The position numbers and the translations under genes were made by a program. Shown here one piece after another: positions 27,301 to 34,316 of a stretch of 64,000 nucleotides of DNA. Origin of the DNA: an uncultured Lachnospiraceae bacterium (GTDB lineage Bacteria; Bacillota; Clostridia; Lachnospirales; Lachnospiraceae); NCBI GenBank assembly GCA_947367855.1, contig CANBFE010000002.1, positions 1 through 64,000 on the forward strand, written 5' to 3'. The notes beneath the pieces are model-generated. The model saw nothing but the letters and a program-made list of their open reading frames with translations. It did not search any database and was not told the DNA's origin. Within the stretch, counting starts at the first letter, position 1. The number at the start of each line of letters is the position of its first letter.

Positions 27301-27882
27301 CTTCTGGGAGTACGCCAGCATGGGCACATGGAGGCCGTGGGCTACGATCTGTACTGTAAGATGCTGGGGGAAGCGGTGGATACCCTGAAGGGCGGAAGCG
27401 CTCCCAGGGATTTTGCCACGGTCATTGACCTGGATGTGGACGCCTTTATCCCGCCCTCCTACATTGTAAACGAGGTGCAGAAGCTGGACATCTACAAAAG
27501 GATTGCCGGAATAGAGAATACAAAGGAACGGGACGACATGAAGGATGAGCTGTTGGACCGTTTCGGGGAAATTCCGAAGTCCGTGGACAATCTGCTGCGG
27601 ATAGCCCTGATCCGGGTGGCTGCCCACAAACTGTATGTGACGGATGTGAAGGGGAAAAACGAGAAGATTTCCGTTACCTTCCGGCCGGATGCGGATCTGG
27701 ACCCGGCCAGGATTCCGGAGCTTCTGGAGAAATACGGCAGGGATCTGGCTTTTACGGCATACGGAAAACCATTCCTCACCTGTAAATATAAGAAGACAGG
27801 CATGGTGGAGAAGGATGCGGAGCTGCTTCTGGAGAAGACGGAGGCGCTTCTTGGGGAGATGCGGATTCTTTCCGGGCAGTAA
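24301..27882 (+). CDS. mfd: transcription-repair coupling factor
   Basis: A 1193-residue translocase that displaces stalled RNA polymerase and recruits UvrA. The UvrB-like N-terminal domain (SVRGGIVDIYDLTEENPYRIELWGDEVESIR) precedes the polymerase-interaction domain (DFNELKVGDYVVHESHGLGIYQGIEK). After them come the RecG-type motor, with Walker A GDVGYGKTE and DEEQRFGVGHKE, and the TRCF C-terminal domain. All are in order and complete. Coupling to pth matches the pth-mfd arrangement of Firmicutes. Confidence 0.98.
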   Translation: MQALLAPLQDLAEYGNIREAVKKRAERPEEQTATAALTGCVDSQKLHMIYGLGDGFRIKVIVTYSDLKAKEIFEEYKFYDRNVMLYPAKDLIFFQADIHGNQLVKERVKVLRRLMERKPVTIVTTYAALMTPQALWDRNKDVIDVGKGETLAEDRLCRQLVDMGYEKVYQVESQGQFSVRGGIVDIYDLTEENPYRIELWGDEVESIRSFDVLSQRSIENLEGISVFPATEFVLEEDRIRRGLERLEGEARKQEKIFRDSFRTEEAHRVAQQAKELREQLLEFRGRVNLEGYIRYFYEDMVTLPQLLQRMAGENGRGGRLHSGPVYFIDEPGRGKEQAESVELEFRESMAQRVEKGYILPGQMDILYSGEQVAAALLSGSVITVSTMDTRGYFRADIRTDVAARNVASYNNSFEALVKDLKLFRRNGYRVLLLSGSRMRARRLAEDLRDQEISAVYTEDPMREVLPGEVLTCYGHVNKGFEYPMLKFVVLSETDIFGAEKKKKRSRKLYQGEKIKDFNELKVGDYVVHESHGLGIYQGIEKVEMEGVIKDYIKIEYRDGGNLYVLATGLDVIQKYASADAKKPKLNKLGSKEWERTKTKVRSAVSEVAHDLVELYALRQNSQGYQYEKDTVWQREFEEMFPFEETEDQIAAIEDTKADMESTRIMDRLICGDVGYGKTEIAIRAAFKAVQEGKQVVYLVPTTILAQQHYTTFVQRMKDYPIRVDLMSRFRTPGEIRKTVADLVKGQVDIVIGTHRVLSADVQFKDLGLLIIDEEQRFGVGHKEKIKKLKENVDVLTLTATPIPRTLHMSLIGIRDMSILEEPPGDRQPIQTFVCEYNEELVREAVSREMARGGQVYYVYNRVNNIADVAAQIAALLPEAVVSYAHGQMKEQELEKIMFDFINGEIDVLVATTIIETGLDIPNVNTIIIHDSENLGLSQLYQLRGRVGRSNRTAYAFLMYRRDRMLREVAEKRLAAIKEFTDLGSGFKIAMRDLEIRGAGNLLGVRQHGHMEAVGYDLYCKMLGEAVDTLKGGSAPRDFATVIDLDVDAFIPPSYIVNEVQKLDIYKRIAGIENTKERDDMKDELLDRFGEIPKSVDNLLRIALIRVAAHKLYVTDVKGKNEKISVTFRPDADLDPARIPELLEKYGRDLAFTAYGKPFLTCKYKKTGMVEKDAELLLEKTEALLGEMRILSGQ

Positions 27883-27887
27883 TCTTT

Positions 27888-27928
27888 CGAACAAATGTTT
27901 TTTGAGGGAGTTTTATGGACCTCAAAAT
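27888..27928 (+). promoter_or_regulatory. candidate LexA-like box and inverted repeat
   Basis: CGAAC-AAAT-GTTTT at 27888-27901 is close to the Firmicute LexA box (CGAAC N4 GTTCG). It is followed by a perfect 8-bp inverted repeat TTTTGAGG ... CCTCAAAA (about 27901-27928). It lies between mfd and a 33-residue open frame. Assignment is by motif only. Confidence 0.3.
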
Positions 27929-27974
27929 ATGCTATCTTCTGTTCAGAACAAAAATCTGATCAGGAGGTAGCGAT

Positions 27975-28076
27975 ATGAAAGGATACAATACGTCGGAAGG
28001 ATATATGGGCCTGGTGGATGGAAGGTATGTATTGTTTGCCAGCGAGGCGGATTACAGAGAATATATTGAGGATTGA
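27975..28076 (+). CDS. small conserved-looking protein, 33 residues
   Basis: A short gene beginning MKGYNTSEGYMGLVDG and ending ASEADYREYIED. An excellent AGGAGG ribosome site lies seven bases before the ATG. It is soluble, acidic and rich in Tyr and Gly. The GY(M/V)G-VDGxYxLFASEADY pattern resembles very short proteins I recall from Lachnospiraceae genomes. No function is known to me. It lies between mfd and the MATE exporter and may be cotranscribed with the latter. Confidence 0.6.
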   Translation: MKGYNTSEGYMGLVDGRYVLFASEADYREYIED

Positions 28077-28163
28077 TACAGGCGGACTGACAGTGGGGCA
28101 GGAGAGAACATTGGGTCCGCGGAAAGACAGAGGAGGCCCGGAGCCTCCGGAAAGGACGTTCAG

Positions 28164-29558
28164 ATGCACACACAGAGTCAGGTAAACAGGAAAACTTCCG
28201 CCCATACCAGGGACATGACAAAGGGGAATCCATATTCCCTGATGCTCGGTTTTGCACTGCCCATATTTTTGAGTCAGGTATTTCAGCAGCTTTACAACAC
28301 GGCAGACGCCTTTATCGTTGGAAGGTATCTGGGTACCAATGCGCTGGCGGCAGTGACTTCGTCAGGTACCCTGATTTTTCTGATGATCAGCTTCTTTGCA
28401 GGCATTGCCATGGGCGCGGGAGTGGTGATTTCCCGCTATTTCGGGGCGGAGGATAATGCGGCGGTTTCCCGGGCCATCCATACGGTGCTGGCATTCGGAT
28501 TTGCGGCAGGAGTTGTGCTGACAGTGGTGGGTGTGACTCTGACTCCTACCTTCCTGGTGTGGATGCAGACGGATCCGGAGGTGCTGCCTGAGGCAATATC
28601 GTATTTCCGTTATTATTTCCTGGGTTCTATGGCGCTGGTGCTGTACAATGTGTGCCGAAGCATCATGAATGCCCTGGGGGACAGCAGGCGTCCCCTGTAT
28701 TATCTGATTTTTTCGTCGATTCTGAATGTGGTGCTGGATGTGGTATTCCTGGCGGTGTTCCGATGGGGGGTATGGTCCGCGGCTGTGGCCACAGTGATTT
28801 CCCAGGCTGCCAGTGTGGTGCTGTGTATGATCCATCTCATGGGAAAGGGGAATGTGTTTACGGTGGAGTGGAGGAAAATCCGGTTTCACGGGGACATGCT
28901 GCGGGAGATTATCCACAATGGTCTGCCTTCAGGTGTGCAGAATTCCGTGATCGGTTTTGCCAACGTGATTGTCCAGTCCCAGATCAATTCCTTCGGGAAA
29001 CTGGCCATGGCTGCCTATGGAACTCATGCCAAGATCGAGGGCTTTGCCTTTCTGCCCATCACAAGCTTCAACATGGCCAGCACTACCTTTATCAGCCAGA
29101 ACCTGGGCGCCAGGCAGTATGACCGGGCTAAGAAGGGCGCCCGCTTCAGCATTTTGTCTGCCATGCTGCTGGCAGAGACCATCGGTGTGTTCTGCTATGT
29201 ATTCGCACCGAAGCTGATCGGGTTGTTTGACCAGAACCCGGGGGTAATAGAACTTGGGGTCCGCCAGGCCAGGACGGTGTCCCTGTTCTTCTGTCTGCTG
29301 GCATTTTCCCATGCGGTGGCTGCGGTCTGCAGGGGAGCGGGTAAAGCCTTTGTTCCGATGTGTGTCATGCTGGCAGTGTGGTGTCTGCTGCGGATTACCT
29401 ATATCATTGCGGTGATGAAACTGACAAATGAGATCGGCTATATTTACTGGGCCTATCCGCTGACCTGGTCCATCAGTTCCGTGATTTATCTGATCTATTA
29501 TCTGTGCTGTGACTGGGTACACGGGTTTGATAAAAAGACAGAGAAAAAGGCAGCTTAG
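28164..29558 (+). CDS. MATE family efflux transporter
   Basis: A 464-residue integral membrane protein with twelve predicted helices in two homologous halves. It begins PYSLMLGFALPIFLSQVFQQLYNTADAFIVGRYLG, the typical first helices of the NorM/DinF branch, and has GxQN/SFNMASTTFISQNLGA signatures. Members export drugs or cations in exchange for Na+ or H+; the substrate cannot be predicted. AAAGGA precedes the ATG. It converges on the flagellin gene with a shared hairpin. Confidence 0.93.
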   Translation: MHTQSQVNRKTSAHTRDMTKGNPYSLMLGFALPIFLSQVFQQLYNTADAFIVGRYLGTNALAAVTSSGTLIFLMISFFAGIAMGAGVVISRYFGAEDNAAVSRAIHTVLAFGFAAGVVLTVVGVTLTPTFLVWMQTDPEVLPEAISYFRYYFLGSMALVLYNVCRSIMNALGDSRRPLYYLIFSSILNVVLDVVFLAVFRWGVWSAAVATVISQAASVVLCMIHLMGKGNVFTVEWRKIRFHGDMLREIIHNGLPSGVQNSVIGFANVIVQSQINSFGKLAMAAYGTHAKIEGFAFLPITSFNMASTTFISQNLGARQYDRAKKGARFSILSAMLLAETIGVFCYVFAPKLIGLFDQNPGVIELGVRQARTVSLFFCLLAFSHAVAAVCRGAGKAFVPMCVMLAVWCLLRITYIIAVMKLTNEIGYIYWAYPLTWSISSVIYLIYYLCCDWVHGFDKKTEKKAA

Positions 29559-29568
29559 GAAAGCTGCC
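29549..29568 (-). terminator. terminator of the flagellin gene
   Basis: GGCAGCTT / AAGCTGCC forms an 8-bp stem with a 4-base loop. On the minus strand it is followed by TTTTTCTC, just past the flagellin stop. It overlaps the MATE stop codon. Confidence 0.75.
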
Positions 29569-29580
29569 CTGTGTTCCGGA

Positions 29581-30342
29581 TTACTGGAACAGTTTTACGA
29601 TCATGGAATCCTGGTTCATCTGCTTTTTCAGCATCAGAGTCCGGTATTCACCCAGAAGTTCTTCCTTCTTTTTCTCGGAAATGGCCTTGGGCATGTCAAG
29701 GTCTTCTATCCGGCTTCTGGAACTGAGCTGTTCCAGCGCGGAGGCCGTGTTATTGTTGTAGGTATGCTCCAGACGGTTGGTGGAAGCTCCCATGTTTCCT
29801 CTCTGTCTGGATACGATGTTCAGGGCGTTGTCGATGGCATCCAGGCTGAAATTGCCCTTGGTTACATCAAAGTCAGCGATTCCCAATGCCTCCAGGGTGG
29901 TATTGGCCATACCGATCCGCATGCCGCTTCCGTCAGGGTTGGTGGCCAGGTGCATGTCTGCCATGCTTCCGTCCAACAGCTTCTGCTCGTTCAGGGAAGT
30001 AGTTTTGGACATGGACTGGATGCCTTCCTTTAACTGGTCGATCTCCTGCTGATAGTAGGCTTTGTCCGAGGCAGAAGAGAGACCGTTCATGGCGCCAAGT
30101 GCGAGGTCGCGGATTCTTTGCAGATAATCCGTTATACCGCCAAGTGCGGCGTCGGCCACATTCAGTACACCCATACCCTCCCGGGCATTCTGGGCGCCTA
30201 CGTTTAATCCGGTTTCCTCTTTTCGCATTTTCTGGCCAATGGCAAGCCCTGCTGCGTCATCTGCCGCAGTGTTGATGCGCCTGCCGCTGGAAATGTGGGA
30301 ATAGGAACGAAAAATTCCGTTGCCTGCGGAAATCGTATTCAT
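29581..30342 (-). CDS. short flagellin
   Basis: A 253-residue flagellin-family protein. The N-terminal D0/D1 signature SSGRRINTAADDAAGLAIGQKMR is at residues ~18-40, and the C-terminal signature (ASTNRLEHTYNNNTASALEQLSSRSRIEDLDMPK) is clear. The first ~20 residues are shorter and divergent from typical flagellins, the variable D2/D3 region is absent, and the C-terminus carries extra charged residues (ISEKKKEELLGEYRTLMLKKQ). No motility or chemotaxis gene lies in the window. AAGGAGGTG precedes the ATG. It is expressed from a sigma-A-like promoter. It may form a minimal filament or serve a non-motility role. Confidence 0.9.
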   Translation of the reverse strand: MNTISAGNGIFRSYSHISSGRRINTAADDAAGLAIGQKMRKEETGLNVGAQNAREGMGVLNVADAALGGITDYLQRIRDLALGAMNGLSSASDKAYYQQEIDQLKEGIQSMSKTTSLNEQKLLDGSMADMHLATNPDGSGMRIGMANTTLEALGIADFDVTKGNFSLDAIDNALNIVSRQRGNMGASTNRLEHTYNNNTASALEQLSSRSRIEDLDMPKAISEKKKEELLGEYRTLMLKKQMNQDSMIVKLFQ

Positions 30343-30388
30343 AGATACACCTCCTTTTTAACGATTTCTTTTGCCTTTCTGCCCTCTT

Positions 30389-30417
30389 ATTATATAACTT
30401 ATCGCCGTTTTTTTCAA
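30389..30417 (-). promoter_or_regulatory. flagellin promoter, sigma-A type
   Basis: On the minus strand, TTGAAA (30412-30417) and TATAAT (30389-30394) are separated by 17 bases. The spacer contains GGCGATAA, slightly reminiscent of a sigma-D -10, but the sigma-A match is far better. Confidence 0.75.
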
Positions 30418-30462
30418 CTGGTTCAATGAATGAAAGATGTGCAATTATTTTTTAAAATGTGC

Positions 30463-30491
30463 TTGCAAAATAGTAGTCCAGCGTGTAAGAT
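30463..30491 (+). promoter_or_regulatory. promoter of the ZTP-riboswitch operon
   Basis: TTGCAA at 30463-30468 and TAAGAT at 30486-30491 are separated by 17 bases. They lie immediately upstream of the riboswitch aptamer. Confidence 0.7.
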
Positions 30492-30501
30492 AAAAACAGA
30501 G

Positions 30502-30575
30502 TAGACCGCATAACTGACGGAAGTGGGGGTACCCACAGGGAGTGCGGCCAGGAAAAGCCGACCGTCTGGGCGCTG
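30502..30575 (+). promoter_or_regulatory. ZTP/ZMP (pfl) riboswitch aptamer
   Basis: The sequence follows the pfl/ZTP consensus. P1 pairs CCGCA (30506-30510) with TGCGG (30543-30547). The conserved ACTGACGG is followed by a GTGGG-GGTA-CCCAC hairpin and AGGGAG. A small GGC/GCC-flanked loop and the hallmark GCCGACCGTCTGGGC complete it. The expected pseudoknot GACGG (30516-30520) with CCGTC (30562-30566) is perfect. ZTP riboswitches sense AICAR phosphates that build up when formyl-folate is short. Two genes downstream encode enzymes that consume AICAR and its product. Confidence 0.88.
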
Positions 30576-30607
30576 TAAATTTTTGTTCATGTATGGGAGC
30601 GGGAACC

Positions 30608-30664
30608 GCCGTCCCGTTCCAATGGACTAAAATGTCAGTCCGGAAAGGACGGCTTATCTTTTAT
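30608..30664 (+). terminator. candidate expression platform of the ZTP riboswitch
   Basis: GCCGTCC (30608-30614) can pair with GGACGGC (30647-30653), which is followed by TTATCTTTTAT. A nested GTCC-GGAAA-GGAC hairpin and an upstream G-rich hairpin (about 30595-30620) compete for the same bases. This fits a terminator/antiterminator switch but was not folded computationally. Confidence 0.5.
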
Positions 30665-30714
30665 CGTCAGGACGGCCGAAACGGAAGCTGCCGGGACACG
30701 CAGGAGGGGTGAAA

Positions 30715-32397
30715 GTGAAGAAATTAAAAAAGAAGTCAGAAGCTGCAGTGAGAGCTGTCATACTGGCAGTATTTTTTCCGGTTCTGTGTTGTGTGGTCTG
30801 GGCCGGAAACGATATGGGTTATTGGGACGGGATGAAAATGGCAGTGCTTCTGCAGAACCGTGTCCTATTTGTGATGGCACTGGCTGGAATGGCGGTATGT
30901 ATTTTCCTGTGTTGGAAAAGCCGGACCATGCATTTGTCCGGGGGGGGTAATACTGCAGTCAACGGTGTGCTGATACTGCTGTTTGCCGCTCTCTGTTTTG
31001 TGAATTTTAAGCTTGCGGAGGAAATTGCGTTTGAACTCCCATGGGATGTCATGGTGGTACGTTCCGTGGCCTGGAAATTTGCCATGGGAGAGGAACTGGG
31101 AAATTACAGCTACCTTTCCATATATCCCAACAACATTCCCATTTCCTATATTCTGGGAAGATTATGCAGAAAGGCAGTGGAGGCAAATGACTTCCATGCA
31201 GGACAGATGCTGTGGATCCGTCTGAACTGCGTACTGTTTTCCATAGGGGGGTATTTTTGCTGTCTTACAGTGAAGAAAGTGACCGGAAACCTGACGGCGG
31301 TGATCACGGCCTTTCTGCTGTATCTGGCCCTGGCAGGGATATCGCCGTGGAAGATAGCGCCTTATACTGATACCTATGGGATGGTATTTCCGGTTATGTG
31401 TGTGTATTTCTATCTTTGCTACCGACAGCACAGGAAGGATTTATTCCGTTTTCTGTATCTGCTTCCTGCCCTGGTCTGTGGTATGGCGGGAGGATTCATG
31501 AAACCCAGTGTCTATGTGGTGATGATAGCGCTTATGGGGATTGAGTTTCTGGCTTTTCTGGGGGATTTCAGAAAACAGTGGAAATTTTTCCTGGCTGAAA
31601 TCCTGATTGTGGCCGCGCTGACATGTGTGGGAAGGGCCGGAAGGGATTTCATGGCAGGGGAGATGGGGCTGCAGTGTAATCCGGAAGTGAGCGCCAGCTG
31701 GCAGACTTATCTTTACATGGGCCTGAATGAGGGAACCACCGGGGGCTATAACAGTGAGGATGCCGCTATCACTGGGGAATTTCAGACCAGCAGAAAGGAG
31801 AGAAATCAGGCGGCCCTGGAACGGGCCGGGCAGCGGATGAGGGACAGGGGAGTCTGGGGATGCATTTCTTTCTGGCTGAAGAAACTGGTGATGGTATTTA
31901 ATGACGGCGCATTCGGATGGAGAACGGAAGTTTGGATCTACGGGAACTTTCCGGAAGAGACCGCAGGCAATACCGCTTTGACCGGATGGCTGAGGGATGT
32001 GTTCTGGCCCGGGGGAGGCAATATGGGAAAGTACAATACATTCTGCCAGCTGGCATGGATTTTCTGTTTACTTGGGATAACGGGAATCTGTGTAAAAGGG
32101 GAAGGCGGCGGACGGGGATATGACATTCTGGCACTCTGCTTTCTGGGTATTGTTCTCTACCAGATGCTTTTTGAGGCCAGGGCCAGATATCTGCTGGTTT
32201 TTCTGCCGCTGCTGACTGCGGCTTCCGCATGCGGAATATGGCAGTACGCAGTTGGCGGCAGGGTTCTCTGGGAGAGGCTCAGGATCAACAGGAAAGAAAG
32301 TAATTTTGAACAGGAGGAAAAAGATGGTACAACTGGAACAGGATTTGAAAAACAACGGGTATCCCGGAAGGGGAATCGTCATCGGGCGCTCTGCTGA
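30715..32397 (+). CDS. polytopic GT-C-like membrane glycosyltransferase
   Basis: A 560-residue membrane protein with about 11-12 hydrophobic helices. GTG at 30715 follows AGGAGGGG. Features include LPWDVMVVRSVAWKFAMGEE, the YPNNIPISYILGR segment, APYTDTYGMVF and a C-terminal MLFEARARYLLVFLPLL, as in GT-C enzymes that use lipid-linked sugars. The substrate is unknown. It is a distant paralogue of the protein at 34317. The last ~25 residues lie over the ribosome site and start of the next gene, in another frame. It sits between a ZTP riboswitch and purine genes, which is unexpected. Confidence 0.75.
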   Translation: MKKLKKKSEAAVRAVILAVFFPVLCCVVWAGNDMGYWDGMKMAVLLQNRVLFVMALAGMAVCIFLCWKSRTMHLSGGGNTAVNGVLILLFAALCFVNFKLAEEIAFELPWDVMVVRSVAWKFAMGEELGNYSYLSIYPNNIPISYILGRLCRKAVEANDFHAGQMLWIRLNCVLFSIGGYFCCLTVKKVTGNLTAVITAFLLYLALAGISPWKIAPYTDTYGMVFPVMCVYFYLCYRQHRKDLFRFLYLLPALVCGMAGGFMKPSVYVVMIALMGIEFLAFLGDFRKQWKFFLAEILIVAALTCVGRAGRDFMAGEMGLQCNPEVSASWQTYLYMGLNEGTTGGYNSEDAAITGEFQTSRKERNQAALERAGQRMRDRGVWGCISFWLKKLVMVFNDGAFGWRTEVWIYGNFPEETAGNTALTGWLRDVFWPGGGNMGKYNTFCQLAWIFCLLGITGICVKGEGGGRGYDILALCFLGIVLYQMLFEARARYLLVFLPLLTAASACGIWQYAVGGRVLWERLRINRKESNFEQEEKDGTTGTGFEKQRVSRKGNRHRALC

Positions 32398-33031
32398 CGG
32401 CAGGCATGCGGTGACAGCGTATTTTATTATGGGGAGAAGCGTGAACAGCCGCAACCGGATTTTCGTGACAGAGGGAGAGGGAATCCGCACGCAGGCTTTT
32501 GACCCCTCAAAACTGGTGGATCCCAGTCTGGTGATCTATGCGCCTGTCAGGGTGCATGGAAATGACATGATTGTCACAAACGGTGATCAGACGGATACCA
32601 TTTATGAGGGACTTGAAAAGGGGCTGACCTTTGAACAGGCTTTGAGAAGCCGGGAATACGAGCCGGACGGACCCAATTACACGCCAAGGATTTCGGGATT
32701 GGTGCATTTTGCGGAAAACCGTTTTGATTTTATCATGTCCATACTTAAGAGCAATGACGGAGATCCGTCCTGCTGCAACCGCTACACCTTTTCCTACGAC
32801 AATCCGGCGCCGGGACAGGGGAGATTTCTTCATACTTATATGCATGACGGGGATCCTCTGCCCAGTTTTATGGGGGAGCCGAAGAAGGTGGTCATTAAGG
32901 GAGATATTGACAGCTTTGCGGGGATGCTGTGGGAGAGCTTAAACCAGGAGAACAAGGTTTCCCTGTTTGTCAGGTTTATCGACATTGCCTCCGGAACATA
33001 TGAGACCCGTATTTTCAATAAAAATCAGTGA
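32324..33031 (+). CDS. IMP cyclohydrolase, stand-alone PurO-like
   Basis: A 235-residue enzyme predicted to close the ring of FAICAR to IMP, the last purine step. The start at 32324 follows CAGGAGGAAA; the open frame runs to 32252. Conserved segments GRGIVIGRSADGRHAVTAYFIMGRS, YAPVRVHGNDMIVTNGDQTD and GPNYTPRISG match the IMP_cyclohyd (PurO-like) family rather than the PurH N-domain. The next gene supplies the preceding reaction. It overlaps the upstream membrane protein gene by 74 bases. Confidence 0.88.
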   Translation: MVQLEQDLKNNGYPGRGIVIGRSADGRHAVTAYFIMGRSVNSRNRIFVTEGEGIRTQAFDPSKLVDPSLVIYAPVRVHGNDMIVTNGDQTDTIYEGLEKGLTFEQALRSREYEPDGPNYTPRISGLVHFAENRFDFIMSILKSNDGDPSCCNRYTFSYDNPAPGQGRFLHTYMHDGDPLPSFMGEPKKVVIKGDIDSFAGMLWESLNQENKVSLFVRFIDIASGTYETRIFNKNQ

Positions 33032-33090
33032 GGAAGTTTGGAAGCGGAAGAATAAAAAGAAGAATAAAAGAAAGGATTGTTTTGGATACT

Positions 33091-34269
33091 ATGAAGGAAA
33101 TCGAATTAAAATATGGATGCAACCCAAACCAGAAGCCTTCCAGAATCTACATGGAGGACGGAAGCGAACTTCCCGTAACCGTGTTAAACGGCAGGCCCGG
33201 GTATATCAATTTTCTGGATGCTTTTAACGGATGGCAGCTTGTGAAGGAGCTGAAGGAGGCCACCGGGCTGCCTGCGGCCACTTCCTTTAAGCATGTTTCC
33301 CCTGCAGGAGCGGCGGTAGGGCTGTCCCTGGATGAAACCCTGGCAAGGATCTACTGGGTGGATGATCTGAAGGAACTGTCTCCCCTGGCCTGCGCCTATG
33401 CAAGGGCAAGGGGTGCGGACAGAATGTCCTCCTTTGGCGACTTCATCGCCCTGTCCGATGTATGCGATGCGGACACGGCAAGACTGATCAAGAGGGAAGT
33501 GTCGGACGGATGTATCGCCCCGGGGTATACGGAGGAGGCCCTGGCCATGCTGAAGGCCAAAAAGGGCGGAAACTATAATGTGATTCAGATCGATCCCTCC
33601 TATGTTCCTGCTCCCGTGGAGAAGAAGCAGGTGTACGGAATCACCTTTGAGCAGGGAAGGAACGAACTGGACGTGAACGGAGACCTTCTTTCCAGGATTG
33701 TTACCGTAAACAGGGAGATTCCGGAGAAGGCCCTTACGGACATGAAAATTGCCCTGATTACCTTAAAATATACCCAGTCCAATTCCGTCTGCTATGTGAA
33801 GGACGGACAGGCCATCGGTATCGGAGCCGGGCAGCAATCCCGCATTCACTGCACCAGACTGGCGGGCAGTAAGGCGGACAACTGGTATCTCCGCCAGGCG
33901 CCCCAGGTGCTGGGGCTGCAGTTTGTGGACAAACTGGGCAGGGCAGACAGGGACAATGCCATCGACGTCTATATCGGGGAGGAATACATGGATGTGCTGG
34001 CAGACGGCGCCTGGGAGAAGGTATTCAAAGTAAAGCCTCCGGTGTTTACCAGGGAGGAAAAGCGGGCATGGCTTGACGGCATGAAGGATGTCACACTGGG
34101 ATCCGATGCGTTTTTCCCTTTTTCCGACAATATTGAGAGAGCCCATAAGAGCGGTGTGCAGTATATAGCGCAGCCGGGAGGCTCGGTCAGGGATGATGCG
34201 GTGATACAGTGCTGTGACAAGTACGGTATCGTTATGGCATTTACGGAAATCCGTCTGTTCCACCATTAA
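33091..34269 (+). CDS. AICAR transformylase, stand-alone
   Basis: A 392-residue phosphoribosylaminoimidazolecarboxamide formyltransferase corresponding to the C-terminal domain of PurH without its cyclohydrolase domain. ATG at 33091 gives MKEIELKYGCNPNQKPSRIYMEDG. The signatures ATSFKHVSPAGAAVG, QSNSVCYVKDGQAIGIGAGQQSR, DAFFPFSDNIERA and YIAQPGGSVRDD are intact. It converts AICAR and 10-formyl-THF to FAICAR, the ligand-related step sensed by the upstream ZTP riboswitch. It pairs with the PurO-like enzyme. Confidence 0.92.
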   Translation: MKEIELKYGCNPNQKPSRIYMEDGSELPVTVLNGRPGYINFLDAFNGWQLVKELKEATGLPAATSFKHVSPAGAAVGLSLDETLARIYWVDDLKELSPLACAYARARGADRMSSFGDFIALSDVCDADTARLIKREVSDGCIAPGYTEEALAMLKAKKGGNYNVIQIDPSYVPAPVEKKQVYGITFEQGRNELDVNGDLLSRIVTVNREIPEKALTDMKIALITLKYTQSNSVCYVKDGQAIGIGAGQQSRIHCTRLAGSKADNWYLRQAPQVLGLQFVDKLGRADRDNAIDVYIGEEYMDVLADGAWEKVFKVKPPVFTREEKRAWLDGMKDVTLGSDAFFPFSDNIERAHKSGVQYIAQPGGSVRDDAVIQCCDKYGIVMAFTEIRLFHH

Positions 34270-34316
34270 CAGGGGTCCTGGCGTGGGATAACTGCATCAG
34301 GGGGGAGGAAAATCAA

